This document shows, one piece after another, positions 25,001-31,040 of a stretch of 38,426 nucleotides of DNA. Position 1 is the stretch's first letter. Every line of letters begins with the position of its first letter. The stretch comes from CAZMXI01 sp964570205 (GTDB lineage Bacteria; Planctomycetota; Phycisphaerae; Tepidisphaerales; Tepidisphaeraceae). A program made the translations under genes and the position numbers. The notes beneath the pieces are model-generated. The model was not told where the DNA came from. It ran no database searches and was given only the letters and a program-made list of their open reading frames with translations. The DNA is taken from the NCBI GenBank assembly GCA_964570205.1, contig CAZMXI010000019.1:1-38426 (forward strand), in the 5' to 3' direction.

Positions 25001-25969
25001 CTGACGCTTGATGACGGCTTCCTCATGTCGCGCGCTCTGCTCCCTGTTGGTTATCTCGACCTGCCCCTTGGCTGACAGCCTCGCGGCCAGCAACGCCTGC
25101 CCGAACGGCACAAACGCCTGGCGGACCTGCGAGTTGGCCATCATACGCAGGGCGATGCCGCCGGCCGTCAGGAGAACAGCCGCGGCACCTGTCGCCACGA
25201 GCACGCGGACCAGATTCAATTCCATCGAGCCGGTGGAAGCCTGCCCGCCGGCCGCTGCGAGCACCAGCACCAGGATGCAGAACAGCACCGGCCGGGCCCC
25301 CACGAATAACTTGGGCAGCTGCAGCTCGTCGATGGCCTTCAATTGCCGCTCGGCCGATCCACGGTGAACTTCGTAAGCTGTGTCGCCCTGTTCCGGGGGC
25401 GGGTCGATTGCCTGGGGATCGGGCACTGAGGGCGGCTGGACCCCATAGACCCGGAGCAGTTCGAAGCCCTTCTGCTGAATTCCATCGAGCACAGCGCCCT
25501 GGCGGCCGAACAGCTCCTTGACCTTCTTCAGCTCTTCGTGAACCTGTGCCTGGGTCCCATCAAAGACCGATTCGGCCAGCCACATCGACTGTTCGTACTG
25601 CTGTTTGATCTGCGCTTCGACCTGGGCGTGATCGTGATCGATGCGCTGTCTCGCCGTGCGTTCATTGTTCTTCAAGGCCTTGTAGTCGGCCTGGTATTGG
25701 TTCTCAACCTGGCTCAGGCGGGTCTTGTACTCCTGCTCGACCTCTTCCCGTGCCTTCTTGGCGCGCTCTTCGAGTCCCCATTGGTGGCGGTCCAGTTCTT
25801 TGGCCGCCGCCTGAACGGCCGCCTGGTGAGCCTGTTCCACCTGCGCCTCGGTAGCAGCGCTTTCGGCCGCCAGTGCGGCCAGGTCTCGCAGCGCAGCGCG
25901 CTGAATATCGCGCACCGTCGCCGCAACTTGCGTTTTCATCTCCGATGTGACCGCCGAGCGTTCTTCCAT
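22049..25969 (-). CDS. Membrane-anchored FtsK/SpoIIIE-type ATPase of a type VII-like cassette
   Basis: 1306 residues; AAGG five bases before the ATG. Residues 1-175 are long charged helices, almost certainly coiled coil (QVEQAHQAAVQAAAKELD, REEVEQEYKTRLSQVENQ). Two membrane segments follow (about 223-241 and 252-275), then a second coiled coil (about 290-430). A first, non-canonical domain occupies about 440-720. The working ATPase domain has Walker A IAGKTGSGKSTLL (about 774-786), LVDFKKGVEF, and Walker B LLIIDEFQEFF (about 879-889). A third domain (about 1055-1290) keeps the fold but has GQHEESA where Walker A should be, so it is probably inactive. This multi-domain order recalls EssC/EccC of type VII secretion, but with coiled coils instead of FHA domains. 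It follows three small helical genes on the same strand. Confidence 0.88.
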   Translation of the reverse strand: MEERSAVTSEMKTQVAATVRDIQRAALRDLAALAAESAATEAQVEQAHQAAVQAAAKELDRHQWGLEERAKKAREEVEQEYKTRLSQVENQYQADYKALKNNERTARQRIDHDHAQVEAQIKQQYEQSMWLAESVFDGTQAQVHEELKKVKELFGRQGAVLDGIQQKGFELLRVYGVQPPSVPDPQAIDPPPEQGDTAYEVHRGSAERQLKAIDELQLPKLFVGARPVLFCILVLVLAAAGGQASTGSMELNLVRVLVATGAAAVLLTAGGIALRMMANSQVRQAFVPFGQALLAARLSAKGQVEITNREQSARHEEAVIKRQAEEQAARDKLEPILAQAREKRDASLLNVREQALLKVPQLQAARDQAKADIEQWHDRATADLKQRYDREAAGIGQRHAQHLAEAKAKYEAGRAGLEHRLNEGLSRLTALQAADASNDCILDWNDSRWQQWTPPKTFASTIRFGQLEIDLRKIASSVPKGGQVQLALPAPFNIPAEMAFPRQASLLLQADRTTRDVALRTIQMAMSRLLTCLPPGRVRFTIVDPVGLGQNFAGFMHLADHDEALVGGRIWTEAEHINQRLADLTEHMETVIQKYLRNEFETIDDYNAQAGELAEPYRFLVIADFPVSFEADAFRRLASIASSGARCGVYTLVLRDLREQLPSGTHIDELETHSANLIAQDGQFVWKDDVFGRFPLMLDEPPAEEALTRILDQVGRGAKIAKRVEVPFETIAPAQDQVWSASAAADLAVPIGRMGATRLQMLRLGRGVAQHTLIAGKTGSGKSTLLHVLVTNLALWYHPHEVEFYLVDFKKGVEFKTYATHILPHARAVAVESDREFGLSVLQRLDAELSRRGEMFRRAGVQDLPAYRNATSQSLPRSLLIIDEFQEFFSEDDKLAQDAALLLDRLVRQGRAFGIHVLLGSQTIGGTSGLSRSTIGQMAVRIALQTSEADSQIILGDGNSAARLLSRPGEAIYNDAGGLVEANSPFQISWLADELRERYLKDVLRRSREQNLKAEPPIVFEGNVPADIARNLKLETLLAGDQWPDKAPAPMAWLGDPVAIKEPTAVTFRRQSGSNALIVGQHEESAMAMMFATMLSLAAQQPPAGARFYVLDGTPADSSLAGVLAKVTRVVPHDVRLVEYRGVPEALAEVADEMKRRHETDAGEWPSVYVLVYGLQRYRALRHQEESFSFAADDEEKKPQADKLFADILREGPPVGVHVVAWCDTAAAIERTLDRSSMREFDHRILFQMSASDSSTLIDSPAANKLGFYRALAFSEEQGTLEKFRPYALPVGQWLEHARQRFAGRI

Positions 25970-25978
25970 TGCAGCCTT

Positions 25979-26023
25979 AGGTTAACCTGTGAGACCCCTG
26001 ACAGCACGCCTCGATGCGCATCG
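25979..26023. promoter_or_regulatory. Two short perfect palindromes upstream of the ATPase gene
   Basis: AGGTTAACCT (25979-25988) abuts the ribosome site of the ATPase gene and CGATGCGCATCG (26012-26023) lies 23 bases further. They occupy the only sizeable gap (69 bases) inside the cassette. They could bind a regulator or be chance. Confidence 0.25.
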
Positions 26024-26038
26024 GGCCGGCAAGCGGGC

Positions 26039-26251
26039 TTACTCGCAATCGCGCCGGATGTTCTGAAGCAGCCCGGACATATGGTCCATGGCCCCAAGCG
26101 CGCTTTTCAGGTCCTGTTCCAGCGGAACGAGGAACTTGTCTTCGAATGATCGGCTTACCGAGTCGTCCCACGAGCCTTTGGCTTCGTTCCACTGCAGAAG
26201 GAGCGATTTCATCGCCTTGGTGAGCTGCCCGCGACCTTCATAAACGCCCAT
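26039..26251 (-). CDS. Small WXG100-like helical protein
   Basis: 70 residues from the ATG at 26251, with GGAG seven bases upstream; the open frame beyond it is shadow sequence. It looks like two helices around a turn: GQLTKAMKSLLLQWNEAKGSW then DDSVSRSFEDKFLVPLEQDLKSALGAMDHMSGLLQNI. The turn has W-D-D where classical WXG100 proteins have W-x-G, and a helix of the ESX type follows with a conserved-looking Phe. It starts ten bases after the coiled-coil gene and ends 69 before the ATPase. By analogy it would be a substrate or structural partner of the ATPase. WXG100 membership is inference from length, position and shape. Confidence 0.75.
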   Translation of the reverse strand: MGVYEGRGQLTKAMKSLLLQWNEAKGSWDDSVSRSFEDKFLVPLEQDLKSALGAMDHMSGLLQNIRRDCE

Positions 26252-26261
26252 GATCGAGCTC

Positions 26262-26864
26262 CTATTGCGGCTTGTCTGTCTGAGGAGTGTCGGAAGCGGC
26301 TTTGTGATCGAGTTCCATCGCCGATGCCACGTCCTCGGTTGTGCTGCTGGTGGCCGGCATTGCGCCCTGGTCCTTCTGAGAGGCAAGGGACACATAAGCT
26401 TCGAGCGACTCTATCATGGCATCCAGCTTGCTGGCAGCGTTGGGGATTTCTGACACAATCGTGGTCGCCAGCCGCTGCACCGAGCCTTTGTAGAGCCCCA
26501 CCTCCTTTTCCAGCCTGCGGGTGTACTGTTTGACCGCGACCAGCTTGCCCTCGGCCTCGGCCAGCCGGCGCAGCGCCACCTGCAACGCCTTCTCCTCATC
26601 CACGGCCGATGGCGTTCGCCCGGAGGAATCCTTGAAGAGTTTCTTGGCGCGGACAGCATCCTTGGCCTTGTTGACCAATTCCTGACGCTTGCGAATCTGT
26701 CCCTGCCAGTAGTGAAGTTGTTCGGTCTCAAGCCAGACCATGGTGCGGGCCATTTCGCCGTCGGCGTCGGACATGGCGGTGTTGGCCATTTCCGCGAACT
26801 TCAACAGGGCCGAGCGAAACGCCCGGATCGCGTCGATCGATTCCACCCGCGCTGGGCCACTCAT
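26262..26864 (-). CDS. Coiled-coil protein of the type VII-like cassette
   Basis: 200 residues. The first 150 or so are helical: IDAIRAFRSALLKFAEMANTAMSDADGEMARTMVWLETEQLHYWQGQIRKRQELVNKAKDAV, then DEEKALQVALRRLAEAEGKLVAVKQYTRRLEKEV. The C-terminal 45 residues are a disordered-looking Ser/Thr/Asp tail. There is no signal peptide or membrane segment. This resembles the long helical N-terminal domains (LXG-like) that target proteins to type VII systems, but without an attached toxin. It lies 19 bases after the WXG100 gene and ten before the second small protein, so the three are probably translated together. No enzymatic motif is visible. Confidence 0.78.
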   Translation of the reverse strand: MSGPARVESIDAIRAFRSALLKFAEMANTAMSDADGEMARTMVWLETEQLHYWQGQIRKRQELVNKAKDAVRAKKLFKDSSGRTPSAVDEEKALQVALRRLAEAEGKLVAVKQYTRRLEKEVGLYKGSVQRLATTIVSEIPNAASKLDAMIESLEAYVSLASQKDQGAMPATSSTTEDVASAMELDHKAASDTPQTDKPQ

Positions 26865-26883
26865 CGTGCACCTCGCTTAGTTG

Positions 26884-27156
26884 CTATCGCTGCTTGAGAT
26901 ACTCCTCAATCAGGGCGGCCTTCTTGCCAAGGAATGATGCGTGCTGGTGGGAAGCTTCGAGGAAGTTGCCCAACACCTTCATCGTCTGCTCGAAAGCCTC
27001 AGCGAACTTCTTCTGCTCCTGATCGCGCCAGGATCCCTCGAGCCCTCGCATTCGCGCATGAAGGCCCGCAACCAGCGTGTGCAGCTCGTTGTTGAACCTG
27101 CTCAGGTCTTGCGCAAATCGTCTCAGTTCCGCCGGATCGACGCTTGCCTTGCCCAT
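26884..27156 (-). CDS. WXG100-family type VII secretion-like protein
   Basis: 90 residues from the ATG at 27156, with GGAGGAG four bases upstream; the frame extends upstream but that part precedes the promoter. It has the WXG100 shape and size: helix VDPAELRRFAQDLSRFNNELHTLVAGLHARMRGLEGSW, a turn at W-R-D, then helix QEQKKFAEAFEQTMKVLGNFLEASHQHASFLGKKAALIEEYLKQR. Classical members form four-helix-bundle dimers and are exported by an FtsK/SpoIIIE-type ATPase; one is encoded three genes downstream. The W-x-G is W-R-D here, a variation seen in other planctomycete proteins that I recall being annotated as WXG100. First gene of the cassette, behind a good promoter. Confidence 0.85.
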   Translation of the reverse strand: MGKASVDPAELRRFAQDLSRFNNELHTLVAGLHARMRGLEGSWRDQEQKKFAEAFEQTMKVLGNFLEASHQHASFLGKKAALIEEYLKQR

Positions 27157-27175
27157 GAACTCCTCCGATGGAGGC

Positions 27176-27205
27176 AATATACGCAATCTGGCGGGGAGGG
27201 GGCAA
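27176..27205 (-). promoter_or_regulatory. Promoter of the type VII-like cassette
   Basis: On the minus strand TTGCCC (27205-27200), 18 bases, TATATT (27181-27176). The predicted start near 27169 leaves a leader of about 13 bases holding GGAGGAG. Confidence 0.55.
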
Positions 27206-27626
27206 CCTATCGCACGCGAATCCGCGCCGGGCGCTTCGTTCGCATGCATCCGCCACGCGCACTACCTGGCTGCCCGGCTGATGCTCCCAGCAGAAGGGCT
27301 GGTCATCGGAGGTCGTCCCCGCGAGCGCACCCTCCACAAGCCACCAGAGCGTGGCTGTCTGAGCCCTTGTGGTCTGTGGGCCGTTGGTCAACATCGCTTT
27401 CCGCGGCGGTCGCTGGTTTGAGGGGATACATCTTCGCAGAAGGCGAACTTGCATCCATCAACGCGGGCGATTGGATGGCCATCCACAGAGCACCGTGAAT
27501 CGCACAGGCTTGCCCCCGTCGCGTTCCTTCGTACAACGATGCCGCTTCAGCGGCTTCCGCCCTTGTGGCTATGGTTCGCCGCCTGCAGGATGGCCTGAGC
27601 TGAGAAAGGAGCGGATGCGCGGTCCG
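27206..27626. other. Gene-poor spacer between fliL and the type VII-like cassette
   Basis: About 420 bases with no convincing gene. Short minus-strand frames (for example 27303-27536) have no ribosome site and no recognisable content. It contains the hairpins GCCGCT/AGCGGC (about 27540-27555) and AGCCAC/GTGGCT (about 27343-27360), and the word CCCTTGTGG occurs twice (near 27365 and 27562). It may be a decayed gene or dispersed repeat; I cannot tell which. Confidence 0.4.
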
Positions 27627-28244
27627 TCAGTACTCGGCCCGATAGGGAATGCAGTGCGGCACGAGCACTTCTTCAATCAGCCCCTCGCCGATCAACTCGT
27701 CAAGCTGCGTCTTCACCTGTCGCCGGAGCGTCTCAAGCCCCGGCTCTGAGCCGCCGCCGAGCTTCTCAGGATCTGTCTGCGCGATGATCGTGCGAATACG
27801 GTGCTTGATCGATGCATCACGCTCGTCAATCGCGCCCTTGACTCGATCTTTGAACTCGGGCTTCACCGTCACGAATATCTGAACATCATAAAGGACCGTT
27901 CGTCCCGTCAGTTTGTTCGGAGCCTTGAACTTCAGGACTTCCACCTCGGCCACTTTCCCGGTCCCGGTGCCGCCCTCGCCGTGGGCAGAGGCGGCGCCGT
28001 GCGAGTCCGTCGTCACAAGTTCGGTGCCATGGGCATTCTTGGCCGTCGAACCCATGAGCTTGAAGCCGGCGAAGAGAATGGCCGCTTCCATCACCATGAC
28101 CACTCCCAGCAGTGTTGGAGTGCTCTTGAGCAGCCCGAGCATACCGCAGCCCTTCTTCTCATCGCCAGGTGCGACCGGCGCGGCCGCGGGCGTGGCTGCT
28201 GCAGCCGGTTTCTCTTCGGGCTTCTTTTCATTCTTTTCGGGCAT
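27627..28244 (-). CDS. fliL: Flagellar basal-body-associated protein FliL
   Basis: 205 residues from the ATG at 28244 with CGAGG upstream; a GTG one codon earlier is possible. A cytoplasmic Lys/Ala/Pro-rich N-terminus (about 35 residues) precedes a single membrane segment (LLGVVMVMEAAILFAGFKLM, about 45-64). The periplasmic domain has the FliL features: a short Gly/His-rich linker, YDVQIFVTVKPEFKDRVKGAIDERDASIKHRIRTIIAQTDPEKL and RRQVKTQLDELIGEGLIEEVLVPHCIPY. FliL sits in the inner membrane around the stator and affects motor torque. Last flagellar gene here; fliM and fliN do not follow, unlike in common flagellar operons. Confidence 0.9.
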   Translation of the reverse strand: MPEKNEKKPEEKPAAAATPAAAPVAPGDEKKGCGMLGLLKSTPTLLGVVMVMEAAILFAGFKLMGSTAKNAHGTELVTTDSHGAASAHGEGGTGTGKVAEVEVLKFKAPNKLTGRTVLYDVQIFVTVKPEFKDRVKGAIDERDASIKHRIRTIIAQTDPEKLGGGSEPGLETLRRQVKTQLDELIGEGLIEEVLVPHCIPYRAEY

Positions 28245-28386
28245 CACAAACCTCGCCAGCGACGAACGGAATCGGTCCCATAACCTCGCCCGCCCGCGCG
28301 GGACTATTCCCTCTATCGGCTAAGCCTGCGATGGGGTTGCGAACTGACGGCTGAGTACGGATTAACCGGGGTGCGCCGGCTGGCGC

Positions 28387-28581
28387 CTACTCCGTTACAG
28401 CCCTTCGGATGATGCGGGCGTAGTCAATCGCTCTGCGCATCACCTCATCCAGGGTTTCCTTGACCATCAACCTCTCGCCGCTTTCACAGCAGACGATGGT
28501 GTCAGGCGTGGATTCGACGTAGCGGATCTTGTCGGCGTTGACGACAAACCGCTGACCATTCAGGCGAGTAAGCTGGATCAT
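28387..28581 (-). CDS. flbD: FlbD-family flagellar protein
   Basis: 64 residues; GGAG eight bases before the ATG. The whole protein fits the small FlbD family (about 60-70 residues): MIQLTRLNGQRFVVNADKIRYVE, TPDTIVCCESGERLMVKETLDEV. FlbD is found between flgE and motA/fliL in many flagellar operons; its molecular role is not well defined, and it is distinct from the Caulobacter regulator of the same name. Here it is between flgE and fliL. Confidence 0.92.
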   Translation of the reverse strand: MIQLTRLNGQRFVVNADKIRYVESTPDTIVCCESGERLMVKETLDEVMRRAIDYARIIRRAVTE

Positions 28582-28615
28582 GGCTGCATCTCCAGTCCAG
28601 ATCGTAGTTTAAGGT

Positions 28616-28654
28616 GCCCCCGCGACAGCAGAATAAACACTCTGTCGCGAGGGC
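28616..28654. repeat. Stem-loop between flgE and flbD
   Basis: CGCGACAG (28621-28628) pairs perfectly with CTGTCGCG (28642-28649) across a 13-base AT-rich loop; after one mismatch GCCC/GGGC adds four pairs. No T-run on either strand. It may end a fraction of flgE transcripts or protect the 3' end, setting flgE above flbD/fliL. Confidence 0.55.
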
Positions 28655-28678
28655 TGAAAACCATCAGCGAGGCGGTAA

Positions 28679-30403
28679 TCACCTCGTCGTATTCAGCAGT
28701 TCCGTGAGCAACTGGTCGCTGGTGCTGATCACCCGGCTGGAGGCTGAGAAGCCGGTCGATGCGATGATCAGGTTGATGAATTCCTCGGACAGATCGACGT
28801 TGCTCAATTCCAGGGCGCCGGCGACGATCTTGCCGGCGCCAAGCTGTCCGGGAATACCGATAACCACCGGGCCGCTGTTCGGGCCTTCCACGTACATGTT
28901 GCCGCCGCGATCAACCAGACCCTGGTTGTTCGCAAAGGTCGCCATGGCAAGCTGCCCGAGCGTGCGCGTTACCCCGTTGGTGAACGAGCCTGTGATGACG
29001 CCGTCGGCCCCGATCGAGAAGCTGGAAAGCCTGCCGATGTAGGAACCATCCTGGCCGGTCATGACCAGCTCGGACCGGTTATTCGTGAGGCTGGTCATCT
29101 GCGAGAAATCGAGGTTGATGACCATGGGCGTTGCCGCGCCTGTTCCATTGCGATTCACAAGAATCTGTGTGCCGCTGTTATCGCGAAGGCGGCCAAGGTT
29201 GTCGAACTCAAGCGTCCCCATGCCGGAGATCACATCTCCGTCAGTATTGGATGCCGATTCGACGAAGAACCTCCAGGTGGTTCCGGCGTTGCTCGTGCCC
29301 TCGAGCACCATGGTGACGCCGATATCGATAGGCGTGCCGAGCGAGTCATAGGCGATGAAGCTGGTGTGAACGGATTCTCCGGAAGGCGACGATGCAATGC
29401 CGGCTGCGTTCGTCCCCTCGCCGAAGATGAACGGCGCCGTGCCCGCAGGCGTCGAGAAGGCGCCGGCGGGAAGCGACAGTTCGTTCTCAAGGCCGAGATT
29501 GCCGGTGATCACCAGCCTTGCCGAGTTGGGATCGGTGGCGTCGGACTCCACGGCGGCGCCGGGAACCGGGGTGGTCGGGTCCCCGTCATCAGGCACCGTC
29601 GTATTGATCCCCAGGGACTGCTGGAAGAAGACCATCAGGTCTCCCAGCGTGCTTCCGGCCGCCACCGTGAAAGATGCCGCCGGCAGGTCGCGTCCGCCCT
29701 TGAGTCCCTGGAAACTGAAGCTGTCGCCGAGGTTGAAAAGCGGCGTGGCGTTGGCGGCTGTGGCCGCCACCTGCGTCAGCAGTGTCGCGGCCGCGGGCGC
29801 CGCGGCCCCGCCCAGCGTGGTCAGAAGCTGCGTGGTCAGGATCGACGCGCCGGAGGCCACGTTGCCGGCGCCATTCAGGTTGCCCTCGAAGGTGGCGTTG
29901 CTGGTGGGCTGGGCGGTGGTGGCGGTGCCCAGGGGGATCGTGATGTTGGTCAGAGCGCCTTGGACGATGTTGTACTGGCTGTCCACCGCGTAGCCCTGGA
30001 CGAAATCGCCGCCACTGGTGACCAGTTGATTGTTCGGGTTCAGGCTGAATGTGCCGTCGCGCGTGTACTTCTGCTCGTTGGACTTGACGATGAAGAATCC
30101 ATCGCCGTCGATCGCCATATCTGTTGCCCGGCCGGTGCTTTCGATGGTCCCGTTGGTGAAGTCCTTCTCGATCGCCCCGACGACCGCGCCCAGGCCACGC
30201 TGGCTCGGGTTGGCCCCGCCGAATTCGTCTTCCGGCTGCGAGCCGCCGGAATCCGTGATGTAGAACTGGGGTTTGACGATGGTTCGCGTCGTCTTGAACG
30301 CGACCGTGTTCACATTCGCGATGTTGTTGCCGACGACCGTGAGCTTGGTCTGGTTGACATCCAGCCCGCTGAGCCCGGCGAACAGAGCATTGGAGAGTGC
30401 CAT
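28679..30403 (-). CDS. flgE: Flagellar hook protein FlgE
   Basis: 574 residues. The N-terminus is the classic rod/hook helix MALSNALFAGLSGLDVNQTKLTVVGNNIANVNTVAFKTTR, followed by FlgE core segments (SQRGLGAVVGAIEKDFTNG, STGRATDMAIDGDGFFIV, YTRDGTFSLNPNNQLVTSGGDFVQGYAVD) and the C-terminal helix (GALELSNVDLSEEFINLIIASTGFSASSRVISTSDQLLTELLNT). It polymerises into the hook joining basal body and filament and is exported by the flagellar type III apparatus. A variable insert of about 250 residues, rich in Ala/Gly/Thr, makes it longer than the 400-residue enteric protein. It follows flgD after 21 bases. Confidence 0.96.
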   Translation of the reverse strand: MALSNALFAGLSGLDVNQTKLTVVGNNIANVNTVAFKTTRTIVKPQFYITDSGGSQPEDEFGGANPSQRGLGAVVGAIEKDFTNGTIESTGRATDMAIDGDGFFIVKSNEQKYTRDGTFSLNPNNQLVTSGGDFVQGYAVDSQYNIVQGALTNITIPLGTATTAQPTSNATFEGNLNGAGNVASGASILTTQLLTTLGGAAAPAAATLLTQVAATAANATPLFNLGDSFSFQGLKGGRDLPAASFTVAAGSTLGDLMVFFQQSLGINTTVPDDGDPTTPVPGAAVESDATDPNSARLVITGNLGLENELSLPAGAFSTPAGTAPFIFGEGTNAAGIASSPSGESVHTSFIAYDSLGTPIDIGVTMVLEGTSNAGTTWRFFVESASNTDGDVISGMGTLEFDNLGRLRDNSGTQILVNRNGTGAATPMVINLDFSQMTSLTNNRSELVMTGQDGSYIGRLSSFSIGADGVITGSFTNGVTRTLGQLAMATFANNQGLVDRGGNMYVEGPNSGPVVIGIPGQLGAGKIVAGALELSNVDLSEEFINLIIASTGFSASSRVISTSDQLLTELLNTTR

Positions 30404-30424
30404 AGGTGTTCCCGGTCAGGGTTT

Positions 30425-30856
30425 TCAGGCGGTCGCGGCCGAAGCCGTCGGCCCCGGTGTAATGCTTGTAACCCGATCGATCGAAACGGTGTTGCCGGTA
30501 TCCAGCTCGAGCATGACGCGGTCCGTCTCGACGCGCACGGAGGTCACGACGCCCTCCACCGCCTCATCGTTGTCGTCCAGCCCTGTCACCATCTTCCCGA
30601 TCAGGTTGCCGGCGGCTCCAATCCGGTTCTGCGTCGCCAGGCCGCTGAGCGTCTCCTGGAGCTGCGTCGAAGTCTGGAGCTGTCCGATCTGGCTGAACTG
30701 CGCCAGCAGCTCTTGGTTCTTGGCCGGTTCCAGGGGGTCCTGGTTCTGAAGCTGCGTGATCATCATCTTAATGAAATCCTCGGTCTGAAGCTGCTTGCGG
30801 TTGCCGGCGGGCGCAGCCGAGGAGGCACTGGAAGATGCGACGGCACTGGTGTTCAT
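30425..30856 (-). CDS. flgD: Flagellar hook-capping protein FlgD (short form)
   Basis: 143 residues. Central FlgD signature: LQTEDFIKMMITQLQNQDPLEPAKNQELLAQFSQIGQLQTSTQLQETL. The region after it (IGKMVTGLDDNDEAVEGVVTSVRVETDRVMLELDTGNTVSIDRVTSI) is the small beta domain; the extra Ig-like domain of enteric FlgD (about 230 residues) is missing, a shortening also seen in other phyla. FlgD caps the growing hook and allows FlgE to polymerise. First flagellar gene of the run; no ribosome site is obvious and I find no sigma-54 or sigma-28 promoter upstream. Confidence 0.93.
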   Translation of the reverse strand: MNTSAVASSSASSAAPAGNRKQLQTEDFIKMMITQLQNQDPLEPAKNQELLAQFSQIGQLQTSTQLQETLSGLATQNRIGAAGNLIGKMVTGLDDNDEAVEGVVTSVRVETDRVMLELDTGNTVSIDRVTSITPGPTASAATA

Positions 30857-31028
30857 GTCGGTGGATTCGGCCGGATGGAAAGCGAAAAACCAAAAATCCG
30901 ACCCGGCAAGATAGACATGCGCGACGACTGCGCGTCGCCGCGCAGGATGTGCGCGAATCTCGTCAGTGGATGGGTATCGCCCATGAAAGAGTGCCGCGGG
31001 CGATGGCGCATGCGCCGGCGCCGGACGC

Positions 31029-31034
31029 TAGAAT
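31029..31034 (+). promoter_or_regulatory. Possible leaderless -10 box (TAGAAT) of the HzsA-related gene
   Basis: TAGAAT ends six bases before the ATG at 31041; no Shine-Dalgarno lies between and no good -35 is visible. A transcript would start at about the ATG. Confidence 0.35.
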
Positions 31035-31040
31035 GCGGCT

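Noticed and set aside
27303..27536. Minus-strand 77-codon frame in the gene-poor spacer
   Set aside because: No ribosome site, no family features and other frames equally open; kept only as part of the spacer note.
30990..31010. Possible sigma-54 promoter (GG-N10-GC) for flgD
   Set aside because: On the minus strand the spacing gives GG-N10-TG, missing the essential GC.
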